Of a stretch of DNA of 24,302 nt, positions 14,945 to 23,778 are shown piece after piece. Numbering within the stretch: the first letter of the stretch is position 1; each line of letters begins with the position of its first letter. The position numbers and the translations under genes are program-made. The DNA is from DASQHM01 sp035632095 (GTDB taxonomy: Bacteria > Pseudomonadota > Alphaproteobacteria > Ferrovibrionales > Ferrovibrionaceae), in contig DASQHM010000001.1 in the NCBI GenBank assembly GCA_035632095.1, positions 1 to 24,302 of the forward strand, written 5' to 3'. The notes below the pieces were generated by a model. It saw nothing but the letters and a program-made list of their open reading frames with translations. It was not told the origin of the DNA and did no database searches.

Positions 14945-16138
14945 ATGAAGATATCGATGGCCGCGCTGCTGGCGGGTTTGCTCGCCTTCGGCGCCAACGC
15001 GGCCGACGCGCCGCCGGTCAAGCTCGGCGTGCTCACCGACCAGTCGGGCGTCTTCGCCGATCTGGCTGGGCGCGGCTCGGTGACTGCGGCGGAAATGGCG
15101 GTGGAGGATTTCGGCGGCCAAGTGTTGGGACGCAAGATCCAGGTCATCGCCGCCGATCACCAGAACAAGCCCGACATCGGCCTTGCCATTGCGAAGCAAT
15201 GGTATGACACCGAGGACGTCGATGTGATTCTCGACGTGCCGCAATCGGCGATCGCGCTCGGCGTGCAGCAAATCGCGCGCGAGCGGAACAAGCTGGTGCT
15301 GTACTCCTCGGCCGGGACCTCGGACCTCACCGGCACCGCCTGCTCGCCGGTCGGCATCCAATGGACCTGGGATACGGACGGGCAGAGCCGCAGCATCGCC
15401 AAGGCCATCATCCAGGAGGGCGGCGACACCTGGTTCTTCCTCACGGCGGATTTCGCCTTCGGTAAGGCCATGGAGCGCGACGCCTCGCACTTCGTGGAGC
15501 AGAACGGCGGCAAGGTGCTTGGCGCGGTGCATCATCCGCTGAACACATCCGACTTCTCCTCGTTCCTGGTCACGGCGCAGGCGTCGAAGGCGAAGATCGT
15601 GGCCTTGGCCAACGGCGGCACGGACACGGCGAATTCCATCAAGCAGGCGGCGGAATTCGGCTTGGCGCGCGGCGGACAAAAGCTGGCGGCGCTGGCAATC
15701 TACATCACGGACGTGAACGCGCTCGGCTTGGAGAAGGCGCAAGGCCTGCTGCTGGCGGAGAGCTGGTATTGGGATCAGGACGCCGCGAGCCGTGCCTGGT
15801 CGCAGCGCTTTTTTGCGGTGCGCAAGGCCATGCCGACCTCGATACAGGCTGGCGTCTATTCATCGGTCATGCACTATTTGAACGCCGTGAAGGCGACGGG
15901 CTCGCTCGACGGACCCAAGGTCGCAACCCAGATGCGCGCCATGCCGGTGGACGATTTCTTCGCCAAGGGCGGCGCCATCCGCGCCAACGGCCGCATGGTG
16001 CACGACACGCTGCTGATGGAAGTGAAGCGGCCGGCCGACAGCAAATACCCGTGGGACTATTACCACATCCTGCGCCGCATTCCTGGCGAGCAGGTGTTCC
16101 GCTCCGCGGCCGAAAGCGGCTGCCCGCTTACGAAGTAG
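14945..16138 (+). CDS. Branched-chain-amino-acid-type (LivJ-like) ABC transporter substrate-binding protein, orphan
   Basis: This is a periplasmic binding protein of 397 residues with a signal peptide (cleavage likely after ANA, about residue 19) and a type I periplasmic fold. KLGVLTDQSGVFADLAGRGSVTAAEMAVEDFGG is the classic opening of this family, whose members bind leucine-type amino acids, amides, urea or aromatic acids. The ATG at 14945 follows a purine-rich AAAGGGGGGAA. An open frame extends upstream into iorB but would lack a signal peptide, so this start is preferred. It is 29 bases downstream of iorB and ends at a strong terminator, so it is the last gene of that unit. No LivHMGF-type permease or ATPase is present. 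Its place suggests an aromatic amino acid or aryl acid as ligand; that is inference. Confidence 0.9.
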   Translation: MKISMAALLAGLLAFGANAADAPPVKLGVLTDQSGVFADLAGRGSVTAAEMAVEDFGGQVLGRKIQVIAADHQNKPDIGLAIAKQWYDTEDVDVILDVPQSAIALGVQQIARERNKLVLYSSAGTSDLTGTACSPVGIQWTWDTDGQSRSIAKAIIQEGGDTWFFLTADFAFGKAMERDASHFVEQNGGKVLGAVHHPLNTSDFSSFLVTAQASKAKIVALANGGTDTANSIKQAAEFGLARGGQKLAALAIYITDVNALGLEKAQGLLLAESWYWDQDAASRAWSQRFFAVRKAMPTSIQAGVYSSVMHYLNAVKATGSLDGPKVATQMRAMPVDDFFAKGGAIRANGRMVHDTLLMEVKRPADSKYPWDYYHILRRIPGEQVFRSAAESGCPLTK

Positions 16139-16153
16139 CACGCCCGCAAAGCA

Positions 16154-16182
16154 AAACGCCGCCGGATCGCCCGGCGGCGTTT
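16154..16182. terminator. Bidirectional intrinsic terminator
   Basis: A perfect 12-bp stem is formed by AAACGCCGCCGG (16154-16165) and CCGGCGGCGTTT (16171-16182) with a 5-base loop. The A-run on one side and T-run on the other give a short U-tract in both directions. It lies between the convergent stops at 16138 (plus) and 16202 (minus), so it serves both units. Confidence 0.85.
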
Positions 16183-16201
16183 GCGTTCGGCGACGGCCGC
16201 G

Positions 16202-17272
16202 TTATTGCGCGGCGACGCCCGACTGCTGATGGGCGCGGCCGGCGTCGAATTCTTCCGCCACTCGCTGGTCCTGTTCCAGAAGCGCCGCCGAGTCGAGATT
16301 GGCGAGATCGAGCACGCCCATGTCGGCGTAAGCCTTCTGCACCTTCTCTCCCCACAGCCCGATATCCTTGATGGTCGGCACGATGCGGCTGAACAGGCGG
16401 CCGCGGAAATACTGCATGGCCGGTGAGTTCTGGGTGATCTCGACGCATTCCTTCTTCGGCAGGCCGACGGATTCCCAAAGCTCCTCGGAGAGGAAGCGGT
16501 CGCGCATGTGGTAGCAGGCTTCCACCACGAACTCCTCGCGCTCGCCGCGCTCGTGCTCGGTCAGGTTGGGGTAGTAGTCGCGCAGCGCCAGGCGGCCGAA
16601 GGCCACATGCCGGGCTTCGTCCTGCATGACGTAGGCGTTCACGGCGGCGGCAAGCGGATTGCCCGCCTGATCGCGCAAGCGCTGGAAGGCCGCGAGCGCC
16701 AGGCCTTCGATCAGAACCTGCATGCCGAGATAGGTGAAGTCCCAGCGCGAATCGCGAATCACGTCCTCCAACAGCGCGCGCAGCGGCGGTGTGATCGGAT
16801 AGGCGAGCTCGAACTTGTCGTGCAAAAGGCGCGAATAGGCTTCCACGTGGCGCGCCTCGTCCATCACCTGGGTCGCGGCGTAAAACTTCGAATCGACGTT
16901 CGGCACCTGCTGCACGATTTTCGCGGTGCAGATCAGCGCGCCTTGCTCGCCGTGCAGGAACTGCGAAATCTGCCAGGCCTGGCCGTGGCGGCGGAAATTC
17001 GCCTGTTCCTTCTTGGTCATCTTGTTCCAGATGTCGGTGCCGTAGATGCCGATCGCCTGGTCCGGCAGCACCATCGGGTTTTCCGGGTCGAGGTCCTGGG
17101 TCCAGTCGATGCGCTCGGCCGCGTCCCATTGCTGCTTCTTGCCCTTGTCATAAAGGCTGAGCAGGCCGGCGCGGCCGTCGTCATATTCCCAGCGCAGCAC
17201 GGTGTTGGATTCGCCGTTCACGCGCCAATTGGTCTGCTCCACCGGAAGCGCGTATTTGAATTCGGTCGCCAT
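16202..17272 (-). CDS. Ferritin-like diiron protein (probable oxygenase)
   Basis: This 356-residue protein has a four-helix diiron core. The expected ligands are all visible: Glu109 (LHGEQGAL), Glu139-x2-His142 (MDEARHVEAYSR), Glu189 (LIEGLAL) and Glu219-x2-His222 (QDEARHVAFGRL). The 30-residue spacing within each helix pair is symmetrical. This is the ferritin-like/RNR-R2-like superfamily, whose members include AurF-type N-oxygenases, fatty-acyl desaturases and ligand-binding oxidases. The family cannot be narrowed from sequence reading alone. No signal peptide is seen, so it is cytoplasmic. The ATG at 17272 has GAAGGA 6 bases upstream; a longer frame from 17344 adds 24 residues without such a site. 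It stands alone, divergent from the DUF1028-dipeptide transporter operon. The substrate and electron donor are unknown. Confidence 0.85.
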   Translation of the reverse strand: MATEFKYALPVEQTNWRVNGESNTVLRWEYDDGRAGLLSLYDKGKKQQWDAAERIDWTQDLDPENPMVLPDQAIGIYGTDIWNKMTKKEQANFRRHGQAWQISQFLHGEQGALICTAKIVQQVPNVDSKFYAATQVMDEARHVEAYSRLLHDKFELAYPITPPLRALLEDVIRDSRWDFTYLGMQVLIEGLALAAFQRLRDQAGNPLAAAVNAYVMQDEARHVAFGRLALRDYYPNLTEHERGEREEFVVEACYHMRDRFLSEELWESVGLPKKECVEITQNSPAMQYFRGRLFSRIVPTIKDIGLWGEKVQKAYADMGVLDLANLDSAALLEQDQRVAEEFDAGRAHQQSGVAAQ

Positions 17273-17487
17273 GGTTCGTCCTTCGAGGTGTTTCCACGCC
17301 GGGTGATCAAGCCGTCCCGCCGCCACGGAACGATCATTCCGCAAGCCTACCGCAACTCCGCGGGAAATGCCACAGGATCGTTGCCACTCAGCGATTTACA
17401 AGCCTGCGCCGTTGATTGACAGCCGGTGCCGCCGCGCCCCACAGTGCCATCGACTGCGGCGTCAAAAGAATAATCTTGGGAGGGCGC
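17273..17487. promoter_or_regulatory. Divergent intergenic region between the diiron gene and the DUF1028 operon
   Basis: These 215 bases must contain two promoters. TTGACA occurs at 17416-17421 toward the DUF1028 gene, but no acceptable -10 stands at the right distance. CGGAA (17326-17330) and TTCCG (17337-17341) form a small imperfect dyad that might bind a regulator. GGGAGGG at 17478-17484 is the ribosome-binding site of the DUF1028 gene. Confidence 0.4.
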
Positions 17488-18207
17488 ATGACCTGGTCGC
17501 TGGTCGCACGCGACCCGCAATCGGGCGCGTTCGGGGTCATCATCGCGACGAAATTCTTCGCGGTCGGCGCGCTCTGTCCCTACGCCATGAGCGGCGTCGG
17601 CGCGCTCTCGACCCAGGCGCTGGTCAATCCGACCTACGGGCCGCGCGGCATGCGCCTGCTGGGGCAGGGCATGGCGGCGGGCGATGTGGTGCGCGCGTTG
17701 ATCGTCGATGACGAGGGCCGCGACCACCGGCAGGTGCATGTGCTCGATGCGGCCGGCCGCAACGCCGCGCATACGGGGGCGGCTTGCGTCGAATGGTGCG
17801 GGCATCAGCTCGGAGAGGGCTTCTCGGTCGCCGGCAACATGCTCGCCGGGCCGGCGGTGGTCGCGGATACCTTTGCCACCTATGGCGCAAACGGCGGTCT
17901 GCCGTTTGCCGAACGGCTGCTGAAAGCCATGGCGGCTGGCGAGGCGGCGGGCGGCGACAAGCGCGGCAAGCAATCCGCCGCCATGATTATCTTCTCCACG
18001 GAAGACTACCCTGAGCTCGACATCCGAGTCGACGATCACGCGGAGCCGCTGACCGAGTTGGCACGGCTCCATCGCGAAAGCCAAAACGTGTTCGGCGTGT
18101 TCCGCCAGTTCCTGCCGACCCGCGCCAATCCCTCGGGCACCTTCGACCGCGCGGCGATCAATGCGGCGATCGAGCGTCGTGCGAAAGAGGGCCGCTCGGG
18201 CGCATGA
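17488..18207 (+). CDS. DUF1028 family protein (Ntn-hydrolase-like fold)
   Basis: This protein of 239 residues has the full DUF1028 pattern: MTWSLVARDPQSGAFGVIIATKFFAVGA, then GVGALSTQALVNPTYGPRG, CVEWCGH, AGNMLAGPAV, GGDKRGKQSAAM and DIRVDDH. The family is placed among Ntn-hydrolase-like folds, whose nucleophile is an N-terminal Thr, Ser or Cys; Thr2 here follows Met1, so it could be exposed by methionine removal, but activity has not been shown in general. No signal peptide is seen, so it is cytoplasmic. GGGAGGG 3 bases before the ATG fixes the start; a longer frame from 17416 lacks one. Its stop overlaps the first ATPase start (ATGA at 18204-18207), so it is co-translated with a dipeptide importer and probably acts on imported peptides or amides. 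Confidence 0.9.
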   Translation: MTWSLVARDPQSGAFGVIIATKFFAVGALCPYAMSGVGALSTQALVNPTYGPRGMRLLGQGMAAGDVVRALIVDDEGRDHRQVHVLDAAGRNAAHTGAACVEWCGHQLGEGFSVAGNMLAGPAVVADTFATYGANGGLPFAERLLKAMAAGEAAGGDKRGKQSAAMIIFSTEDYPELDIRVDDHAEPLTELARLHRESQNVFGVFRQFLPTRANPSGTFDRAAINAAIERRAKEGRSGA

Positions 18208-19182
18208 GCCACGACAATCTGCTCGAAGTGGAGAACCTCGCTGTCTCTTTCGTCACCGACGAAGGCAAATTTCCCGCCGTCGACGGCGTGAGCTTCGCCA
18301 TGGCGCGAGGCCGCACGCTCGGCATCGTCGGCGAATCCGGCTCGGGAAAAAGCGTCACCGCGCTCGCCATCATGGGCCTGTTGCCGCAACCGCCCGCGCA
18401 CGTCTCTGGATCGGTGCGTTTCGACGGCGTCGACCTGCTCGCCCTGCCGCCGGCCCGCATGGCCGAGCAGCGCGGCGACCGGCTGGCGATGATCTTCCAG
18501 GAGCCGATGACGTCGCTGAACCCGGTGTTCACCGTGGGCGAGCAGATCGCCGAGGGCATCTTGCGCCATCGGCACGTGGATCACGCCGAAGCGCGCAAGC
18601 GGGCCACCGATATGCTGAAGCGATGCGGCATTCCCTCGCCCGAGCAGCGCTACGACGAATATCCGCACAAGTTGTCGGGCGGCATGCGCCAACGCGTGAT
18701 GATCGCCATGGCGCTGGCCTGCGATCCGGAATTGCTGATCGCCGACGAACCGACCACGGCGCTCGACGTCACCATCCAGGCGCAGATTCTCGACCTGATG
18801 CGGCGGCTTCGCGACGAAACCGACGCGGCCATCATGCTGATCACCCACGACCTCGGCGTCATTGCCGAACTCGCGCAGGACGTGATCGTCATGTACGCCG
18901 GAAAGGTGGTGGAGCGCGCAGGTGTCACCGATCTCTTTCGCGATCCGCAGCACCCCTACACCCTCGGCTTGCTTGGCGCTATCCCGACAATCACCCGTTT
19001 GCAGGAGCGCCTGACGGCCATCGAAGGCATGGTGCCCAATCCGCAATCGCTGCCCCAGGGCTGCCGCTTTCACCCGCGCTGTCCGCTGGCCGATCAAAAA
19101 TGCCGCAGCGAGGAGCCGCCGCTCGCCGCAATCAAGCCGGGCCATGCCAGCGCCTGCTGGAAAGCCCCGCTGGAGGTGAGTC

Positions 19183-19190
<8 letters not shown>
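18204..19190 (+). CDS. Dipeptide/oligopeptide ABC transporter ATP-binding protein (DppD/OppD-like)
   Basis: This is the cytoplasmic ATPase, 328 residues, first of the pair that drives the importer encoded downstream. It has Walker A GESGSGKS (43-50), the signature LSGGMRQR (157-164), Walker B LLIADEP (177-183), then TTALDVTIQAQ, and the H-loop LITHDLG. The C-terminal oligopeptide-transporter extension carries four cysteines, Cys287, Cys293, Cys300 and Cys318, a pattern reported to hold an iron-sulfur cluster in some homologues. The ATG overlaps the DUF1028 stop by four bases and the 3' end overlaps the next ATPase by 8 bases. The operon order ATPases-binding protein-permeases differs from the binding-protein-first order of the enteric dpp operon. 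Confidence 0.95.
19172..19179 (+). promoter_or_regulatory. Strong ribosome-binding site for a TTG-started ATPase gene
   Basis: GGAGGTGA, a near-perfect anti-Shine-Dalgarno match, stands 3 bases before the TTG at 19183, inside the end of the upstream gene. It supports the unusual TTG start, since no ATG or GTG occurs in frame before the conserved domain. Confidence 0.75.
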
Positions 19191-20277
<1,087 letters not shown>

Positions 20278-20293
20278 TCGGTATTGCATTGGC

Positions 20294-20322
20294 TTGACAG
20301 GGCGTTAGCCGCGCCCAAAGAT
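20294..20322 (+). promoter_or_regulatory. Candidate sigma70-type promoter before the peptide-binding protein
   Basis: TTGACA at 20294-20299 is a perfect -35 hexamer. After exactly 17 bases comes AAAGAT at 20317-20322, a weak -10 (three of six consensus positions). It lies in the 107-base gap after the second ATPase and could give the binding protein extra expression beyond read-through. Confidence 0.4.
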
Positions 20323-20384
20323 CGCGCGCAAACCTGAGCAACAGGTAGCCCAGCCGATGCGGGCGGCAACAACAGGGGGCACAT

Positions 20385-21893
20385 ATGCAACGCACGACAA
20401 TGTTAGCGCTGGCGCTCGGCTTGAGCGTCGCCGGCGCCGCGGCGGCAAGCGCGCAAACCTTGCGCATCGGCTTGGCCGAAGATCCCGACATTCTCGATCC
20501 GACGCAAGGGCGCACCTTCGTCGGCCGCATCGTGTTCGCGTCGCTTTGCGACAAACTGTTCGACATCACGCCCGACCTGAAGGTCGTGCCGCAGCTCGCG
20601 CTGTCCTATGCGTGGTCGGAAGACGCCAAGCATCTGACCATTCAGCTTCGCAAGGGCGTCAAGTTCCAGGACGGCGAGGCGTTCAACGCGGCGGCGGCCA
20701 AGTTCAACTTCGAGCGCCACATCAACATGCCGGGCTCGAACCGCAAGGGCGAGCTTTCGGCGGTGCAGACCGTCGATGTGGTCGATGATTCCACCGTCCG
20801 GCTCAATCTCGCGCAGCCCTATTCCCCGCTCATCGCCCAGCTTACCGATCGCGCCGGCATGATGGTCTCACCCAAGGCGGCCCAGGCGCTCGGCGACAAA
20901 TTCGGCACGGCGCCGGTCTGCGCCGGCCCGTTCAAGTTCGTGGAGCGCGTGCCGCAGGACCGCATCGTGCTCGAGCGCTTCGCCGACTATTGGGACAAGG
21001 GCCGCATCCATTTCGACAAGGTGGTGTTCACGCCGATTGTGGACAGCACCGTCCGTCTTTCCAATCTGCAGTCCGGCGGGCTCGAAATCGCCGAGCGCGT
21101 CGCCGCCACCGACCTTCCCGCCATTCGCGCGGACAAGCGCCTGAAGGCGGCGTCCATCGTCGAGCTTGGCTATCAGGGCATCACCTTCAACGTCGCCAAC
21201 GGACCGCGGTCGAAGAACCCGCTCGGCGCCGATGCGCGCGTGCGGCAGGCGTTCTCGCTTGCCATCGATCGCGCCGCCATCACCAACGTGGTCTACAACG
21301 GCGAGTTCTTTCCCGGCAATCAGTGGGTGCCGACCAACAATCCCTATTACGTGAAGAGCGTGCCGGTGCCGAAGCGCGACGTCGCGCGCGCGAAGGAGCT
21401 GCTGGCCGAGGCGGGAACACCCCATCCGCAGGTGACCCTGATGACGCCGCCCAATCCGGACATCCTCCAGGTGGCGCAGCTCATCCAGGCCATGACCAAG
21501 GATGCGGGTTTCGAGGTCAAGATTCAGGCGACGGAATTTGCCGCGGCGCTGCAATCCTCGCAAAAGGGCGACTTCGAAGCATTCCTGATCGCCTGGAGCG
21601 GCCGCACCGATCCGGACGGCAACATCTTCAGCTTCATCTCGTGCAAGGGGCCGCTGAACGACGGACACTATTGCAACGAGGACGTGGACAAGGAGCTCGC
21701 TCTCGCGCGCACGGTGGAAGACCCGCCGGAGCGCCTGAAGCATTACGCCAAGGTCGAAGCGATCGTCTCCAAGGAACTGCCGATCATCTACCTGTTCCAT
21801 CGCCAGTGGCTTTGGGCCATGAGCGCGAAACTGAACGGCTTCGTCGCCTATCCGGACGCGCTGATCCGGCCGCAGGACCTCAAGGTGAACTGA
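20385..21893 (+). CDS. Peptide ABC transporter substrate-binding protein (SBP_bac_5, DppA/OppA-like)
   Basis: This is a periplasmic binding protein of 502 residues. The signal peptide has an AxA-type site ending ASA at residue 23, giving a mature start QTLRIGL. The fold is the large three-domain type: LRIGLAEDPDILDPTQG at the start, LTIQLRKGVKFQDGEAFNAAAAKF (family signature region) and VRQAFSLAIDRAAITNVVYNG further on. Family members bind di- or oligopeptides, nickel-chelators, glutathione, opines or sugars. Residue contacts that distinguish these cannot be read reliably. AGGGGG stands 5 bases before the ATG. It is the third gene of the importer operon, separated from the permease gene by a stem-loop. 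Confidence 0.94.
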   Translation: MQRTTMLALALGLSVAGAAAASAQTLRIGLAEDPDILDPTQGRTFVGRIVFASLCDKLFDITPDLKVVPQLALSYAWSEDAKHLTIQLRKGVKFQDGEAFNAAAAKFNFERHINMPGSNRKGELSAVQTVDVVDDSTVRLNLAQPYSPLIAQLTDRAGMMVSPKAAQALGDKFGTAPVCAGPFKFVERVPQDRIVLERFADYWDKGRIHFDKVVFTPIVDSTVRLSNLQSGGLEIAERVAATDLPAIRADKRLKAASIVELGYQGITFNVANGPRSKNPLGADARVRQAFSLAIDRAAITNVVYNGEFFPGNQWVPTNNPYYVKSVPVPKRDVARAKELLAEAGTPHPQVTLMTPPNPDILQVAQLIQAMTKDAGFEVKIQATEFAAALQSSQKGDFEAFLIAWSGRTDPDGNIFSFISCKGPLNDGHYCNEDVDKELALARTVEDPPERLKHYAKVEAIVSKELPIIYLFHRQWLWAMSAKLNGFVAYPDALIRPQDLKVN

Positions 21894-21919
21894 GCGTCGC
21901 CGCGCCGGCCCGGCGACGC
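21894..21919 (+). promoter_or_regulatory. Stem-loop between binding-protein and permease genes
   Basis: GCGTCGCCG (21894-21902) pairs perfectly with CGGCGACGC (21911-21919) across an 8-base loop. It begins right after the binding-protein stop codon and ends 4 bases before the permease ATG, occupying its ribosome-binding region. Such structures stabilise the upstream message and lower permease translation, giving an excess of binding protein. There is no T-run, so full termination is unlikely. Confidence 0.6.
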
Positions 21920-21923
21920 GCCC

Positions 21924-22865
21924 ATGCTGGCCTTCCTGGTCCGGCGCCTCGCCATCGTTGGGCCGACGCTGGTCTTCGTTTCGATGCTCATTTTCGGCCT
22001 GCAGCAGTTGCTGCCGGGCGATCCGGCGCTGGCCCTGGCTGGTGAAGACCGCGATCCAAACGTCATCGCCTTCATTCACCAGCGCTATCACCTGGACGAA
22101 CCGATCCCGGTCCGCTATCTGCTTTGGGTCGAAGGCGTGCTGCACGGCGATTTCGGCGATTCGATCCGTGACAAATTGCCGGTCGGCGGGCTGATCGCCC
22201 AGAAGCTTCCTGTCACCATCGAGCTCGCGGCGCTCGCCATGTTGATCGCGCTTGCCATCGGCATTCCGGCCGGGATCGTCTCGGCGGTGCGCAAGGATTC
22301 GCTCGCCGACTACGCCGCCAACATGCTCGGGCTCGCCGGCCTCTCGATCCCGAATTTCTGGCTCGGCATCATGCTCATCCTGCTGTTCTCGGTCGAACTC
22401 GGCTGGCTGCCCGCATCCGGATTCGTGACGCTCAAGGAAGATCCGGTGCAGAACATTCGCACCTTGATCATGCCGGCCTTCGTGCTCGGCGCCGCCGTGG
22501 CGGCGGTGATGATGCGGCACACGCGAAGCGCCATGCTGAGCGTGCTGGAAGCGGACTATGTCCGCACCGCCCGCGCCAAGGGATTGACCGAGCGCGTGGT
22601 GCTGCTTCGCCACTCGCTCCGCAATGCCTTGATCCCGGTCATCACCCTCGGCGCTCTGGAGCTCGGCCAGCTTCTCTCCGGCGCGGTGCTGACCGAACAG
22701 GTGTTCTCCATTCCGGGCTTCGGACGCTTGATCGTCGAGGCGGCGTTCACGCGCGACTACGCCGTCGTGCAGGGCGTGGTCATGGTCACGGCGGCGGCCT
22801 ATCTGCTGCTCAATCTTCTGGCCGACATCGCCTACGTGTTGGTCGATCCGCGGCTCAGGAGCTGA
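21924..22865 (+). CDS. Dipeptide/oligopeptide ABC transporter permease (DppB/OppB-like)
   Basis: This is an inner-membrane permease of 313 residues. The N-terminal MLAFLVRRLAIVGPTLVFVSMLIF helix followed by LLPGDPA and the periplasmic LDEPIPVRYLLWVEGVLHGDFGDS are hallmarks of the DppB branch. The coupling loop for the ATPase is EADYVRTARAKGLTERVVLL at about 209-228, and QVFSIPGFGRLIVEA is a conserved periplasmic-side segment. About six helices are expected. There is no visible ribosome-binding site apart from GC-rich stem sequence, so initiation probably depends on translation of the upstream gene. It is followed after 4 bases by the second permease. Confidence 0.95.
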   Translation: MLAFLVRRLAIVGPTLVFVSMLIFGLQQLLPGDPALALAGEDRDPNVIAFIHQRYHLDEPIPVRYLLWVEGVLHGDFGDSIRDKLPVGGLIAQKLPVTIELAALAMLIALAIGIPAGIVSAVRKDSLADYAANMLGLAGLSIPNFWLGIMLILLFSVELGWLPASGFVTLKEDPVQNIRTLIMPAFVLGAAVAAVMMRHTRSAMLSVLEADYVRTARAKGLTERVVLLRHSLRNALIPVITLGALELGQLLSGAVLTEQVFSIPGFGRLIVEAAFTRDYAVVQGVVMVTAAAYLLLNLLADIAYVLVDPRLRS

Positions 22866-22869
22866 AGAA

Positions 22870-23742
22870 ATGGTCGCGGCAGCCGGCACTGAAACCTCCG
22901 TCCCGCTTCATACCGGGAGCCGGCCGCTTCGCCGTCTGCTGCGCCGTCGCGGCGCCGTGGCGGCGGGTGTCGTGATCGCGCTATTCATCGCGGCTGCCGT
23001 CCTGGCGCCGCTGATCGCGCCCTACGATCCTCTGGCAACAGACTTCGCCGCCGTGCGCCAGGCGCCGTCGCTTCTGCACTGGCTCGGGACCGACGAGATC
23101 GGCCGCGACGTGCTGAGCCGCGTCATCTGGGGCGCGCGCATTTCGTTGCTGGCGGGCCTGGTATCCGTGGCGATCTCGGTCCTGTTCGGCGTGCCGATCG
23201 GATTGGTGTCCGGTTATGCGGGCGGCTGGACCGACGGGCTCATCATGCGGCTCACCGATGCCATGCTCGCTTGTCCGTTCCTGATCCTGGCGATTGCCTT
23301 TGCGGTGTTCCTGGGCCCGAGCCTCGAGAACGTGATGATCGCCATCGGCATTTCGACCATGCCGCAATTCGTGCGCCTGACCCGGGGCCAGGTCATGGCG
23401 GTCAAGGTCGAGGAATTCGTCGAGGCGGCGAAGGCGGTCGGCAATTCGCACCTGCGCATCGCCGTGCGCCATGTCCTCCCCAACGTGGTTTCGCCTCTGG
23501 TGGTGCAAGCCACCTTGGCGATTGCGCGCGCCATCATCGCCGAAGCGAGTCTCTCGTTTCTCGGCCTCGGCGAGGAGCCGGCGCAGCCGAGTTGGGGCAG
23601 CATGCTCAATGTGGCCAAGAACTACATCGGCCAGGCGCCCTGGATGTCGATCTGGCCGGGCCTCGCCATCGTCGGCGTCGTGCTTGCCTTCAATCTGCTC
23701 GGCGACGGATTGCGCGACGCCCTCGATCCGAAACAAAGATAG
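22870..23742 (+). CDS. Dipeptide/oligopeptide ABC transporter permease (DppC/OppC-like)
   Basis: This is the partner permease, 290 residues. It has a short cytoplasmic N-terminus rich in Arg, a first helix at about 30-50, and the DppC-type motif HWLGTDEIGRDVLSR at 70-84. The coupling loop is EEFVEAAKAVGNSHLRIAVRH at about 181-201, and the C-terminal ASLSFLGLGEEPAQPSWGSML is the usual conserved segment. It completes a five-gene importer with a heterodimeric permease and two ATPases. The ATG is 4 bases after the upstream stop codon. A 5-bp hairpin (23742-23754) follows the stop but is too weak to call a terminator. Confidence 0.95.
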   Translation: MVAAAGTETSVPLHTGSRPLRRLLRRRGAVAAGVVIALFIAAAVLAPLIAPYDPLATDFAAVRQAPSLLHWLGTDEIGRDVLSRVIWGARISLLAGLVSVAISVLFGVPIGLVSGYAGGWTDGLIMRLTDAMLACPFLILAIAFAVFLGPSLENVMIAIGISTMPQFVRLTRGQVMAVKVEEFVEAAKAVGNSHLRIAVRHVLPNVVSPLVVQATLAIARAIIAEASLSFLGLGEEPAQPSWGSMLNVAKNYIGQAPWMSIWPGLAIVGVVLAFNLLGDGLRDALDPKQR

Positions 23743-23778
23743 GCGACAATCGCCGCATATCGGCTTTTGGGGGCGTCC

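Noticed and set aside
14096..16138. Single long reading frame joining the end of iorB and the binding protein
   Set aside because: The upstream part is out of frame with iorB and lacks protein character; a signal peptide and purine-rich ribosome-binding site mark the true start at 14945.
17416..17421. TTGACA as a -35 element for the DUF1028 operon
   Set aside because: The sequence at the expected -10 position is GC-rich and unlike the consensus.
20868..22889. 673-codon open frame on the minus strand opposite the peptide-binding protein and permease genes
   Set aside because: Low-complexity Arg/His/Asp-rich antisense frame; the plus strand carries well-recognised transporter proteins.
23742..23754. 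GGCGA/TCGCC hairpin after the last permease gene as a terminator
   Set aside because: The stem has only five base pairs with a three-base loop and no T-run.
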